Shown here: positions 5,537-6,572 of the stretch, piece by piece
Numbering within the stretch: the first letter of the stretch is position 1
Layout: each line of letters begins with the position of its first letter
Source: an uncultured Alphaproteobacteria bacterium
GTDB taxonomy: Bacteria > Pseudomonadota > Alphaproteobacteria > RF32 > CAG-239
Assembly: GCA_900553115.1 (NCBI GenBank)
Contig: USCF01000064.1
Location: 1 to 6,572, forward strand
Length of the DNA stretch: 6,572 nt
Reading direction: 5' to 3'
Translations under genes and position numbers: made by a program
Notes under the pieces: model-generated
The model's input: the letters and a program-made list of their open reading frames with translations, nothing else
Database searches by the model: none
Told to the model about the DNA's origin: nothing

Positions 5537-6572
5537 AGACACAGCTGTTCTATAATTGTGTTTAGGACCAATATGCCCTGAGAAGTGACTGATAAATATT
5601 CTGAATTTTCTGTCAGCAATTTAAGCTGTTTCAATTCTGTTAAATGTGGAATATTTATGTAATTGTATAAAGATGAGCCGATAATGTTTTGAAACGTTTT
5701 TTTATTTATGCCTTTAGTCAATCTCAGTCCGGTTATGATTAGCTCTTCGGCTCGTTCTGCCTTGGAGATTGCTTCATTAATAAAAGGGTAGTCAACGGCA
5801 AAAAAATTACCGTCTAGTGTTAGTCTACCTTGGGCTGATTTACCAATGCCGATGTAATCTCCGCCTTGCCAATAAGTTAGGTTGTGTCGGCTTTCAAAAC
5901 CATTTTGCGCAAAGTTGGAAACTTCGTATAAATCATATCCCTTAGCAGCTAAATATTCACGGGTATATGTATATAAATCAGCGGCTGTTTCATCATTAAG
6001 AACTTTAATATTTTTGCGGGCAAAAACAGTATTTTCTTCAATAGTCAGCTGGTAAAGCGACAAATGTTTCAAGCCATAAGCACAGATTTCAGTCAGTTCT
6101 TGCTGCCATTCACTCTGCGTTTGCTGCGGACGCGCATATATTAAATCGGCAGAATGATTGCTAAAAATTTGCACTATTTCTTGCAAGCTTTCGCGAGCTT
6201 CTTGCAGGGTGTGCGTTCGCCCCAGAAATTTTAAATCTTTTTCGTTTAGCGCTTGCACGCCCAAAGACAGACGATTAATACCGGCGTTTTTTAAATCTTT
6301 GAACATATTTTTATGATTGCTGTTGGGGTTGGCTTCAAGCGATATTTCTATATTGTTTTTTATTTTCCAATGACCGCAGATGCAATCAATTATTTTGGCA
6401 ATATTTTGCGGCTTTAGCAAAGAAGGAGTGCCGCCGCCAAAAAAAATAGATTTTATTTCACGCTCTGGCAATAGCTTATAATAATGTTTTAACGCTTCCA
6501 GATATTCATTGATAAGTTTTTCTTCATCACAATTGCTTGCAAGTTCTTTATAAAAATCACAATAAGGACATT
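5533..6572 (-). CDS. hemW: heme chaperone HemW (radical SAM), N-terminus outside the window
   Basis: About 345 C-terminal residues are visible and the frame runs off the right edge. The first visible residues are CPYCDF (6570-6553), the last two cysteines of the radical-SAM CxxxCxxC cluster. They are followed by F, where coproporphyrinogen III dehydrogenase HemN has a fourth cysteine. Then come FFGGGTPSLL (visible 43-52; the GGGTPS motif of this family), SLEANPNS, NRLSLGVQALN, DLIYARPQQT, SLYQLTIEENT, the EVSNFA/SRHNLTYW segment and a C-terminal helical domain (ITGLRLTKGI). This pattern is HemW rather than HemN. HemW binds heme and delivers it to respiratory proteins in E. coli and Lactococcus. 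The family is about 380 residues long, so roughly 20-40 residues are missing. The internal TTG codon at 6471 is not the start, because conserved sequence continues upstream. Its TAG (5535-5533) overlaps the stop of the convergent transporter gene. Confidence 0.9.
   Translation of the reverse strand, partial: CPYCDFYKELASNCDEEKLINEYLEALKHYYKLLPEREIKSIFFGGGTPSLLKPQNIAKIIDCICGHWKIKNNIEISLEANPNSNHKNMFKDLKNAGINRLSLGVQALNEKDLKFLGRTHTLQEARESLQEIVQIFSNHSADLIYARPQQTQSEWQQELTEICAYGLKHLSLYQLTIEENTVFARKNIKVLNDETAADLYTYTREYLAAKGYDLYEVSNFAQNGFESRHNLTYWQGGDYIGIGKSAQGRLTLDGNFFAVDYPFINEAISKAERAEELIITGLRLTKGINKKTFQNIIGSSLYNYINIPHLTELKQLKLLTENSEYLSVTSQGILVLNTIIEQLCL

Noticed and set aside
6469..6471. TTG at 6471 as the hemW start
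   Set aside because: The frame continues upstream to the edge with the conserved CPYCDF cluster motif, so the true start lies outside the window.

Overview
The window is AT-rich DNA, except for about 55% G+C in the first 60 bases. It carries five protein genes, one tRNA gene and an unusual tRNA-bounded stretch at its left end. The elongator-type tRNA-Met, an MprF-like membrane protein, an alphaproteobacterial-looking Uup and a HemW suggest a low-GC alphaproteobacterium, perhaps host-associated. That placement is inference and no marker gene here settles it.

Positions 1-392 hold no intact gene. Bases 1-92 encode, on the minus strand, an internal piece of a sugar ABC transporter ATPase (RbsA/MglA type) that has lost its N-terminal half. 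A strong hairpin terminator follows at 187-214. Next comes a compact segment (220-392) bounded by two exact 19-bp copies of the 3' end of the tRNA-Met gene, with a second terminator hairpin at its right end. This is the layout left by an element that integrates into a tRNA 3' end, here reduced to about 173 bp. The intact tRNA-Met (393-469, minus) has its own TTGACA-17-TAATAA promoter.

Positions 514-2643 (minus) are a two-gene operon. A secreted Sel1-repeat protein is followed, 3 nt after its stop codon, by a polytopic membrane protein of the lysylphosphatidylglycerol synthase TM-region/YbhN family that lacks the synthase domain. A good promoter (TTGAAA-17-TATTAT) lies upstream, with a 7-bp inverted repeat over its -35 box.

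Positions 2785-5536 (plus) hold the ABC-F ATPase gene uup and, 37 nt downstream, a ten-helix EamA/DMT-like membrane protein. The 3' end of the latter overlaps the 3' end of a convergent hemW (heme chaperone, radical SAM), which runs off the right edge.

The protein genes look like ordinary chromosomal housekeeping and envelope genes. The part most worth a second look is the tRNA-Met 3' region and the foreign-looking gene fragment beside it.
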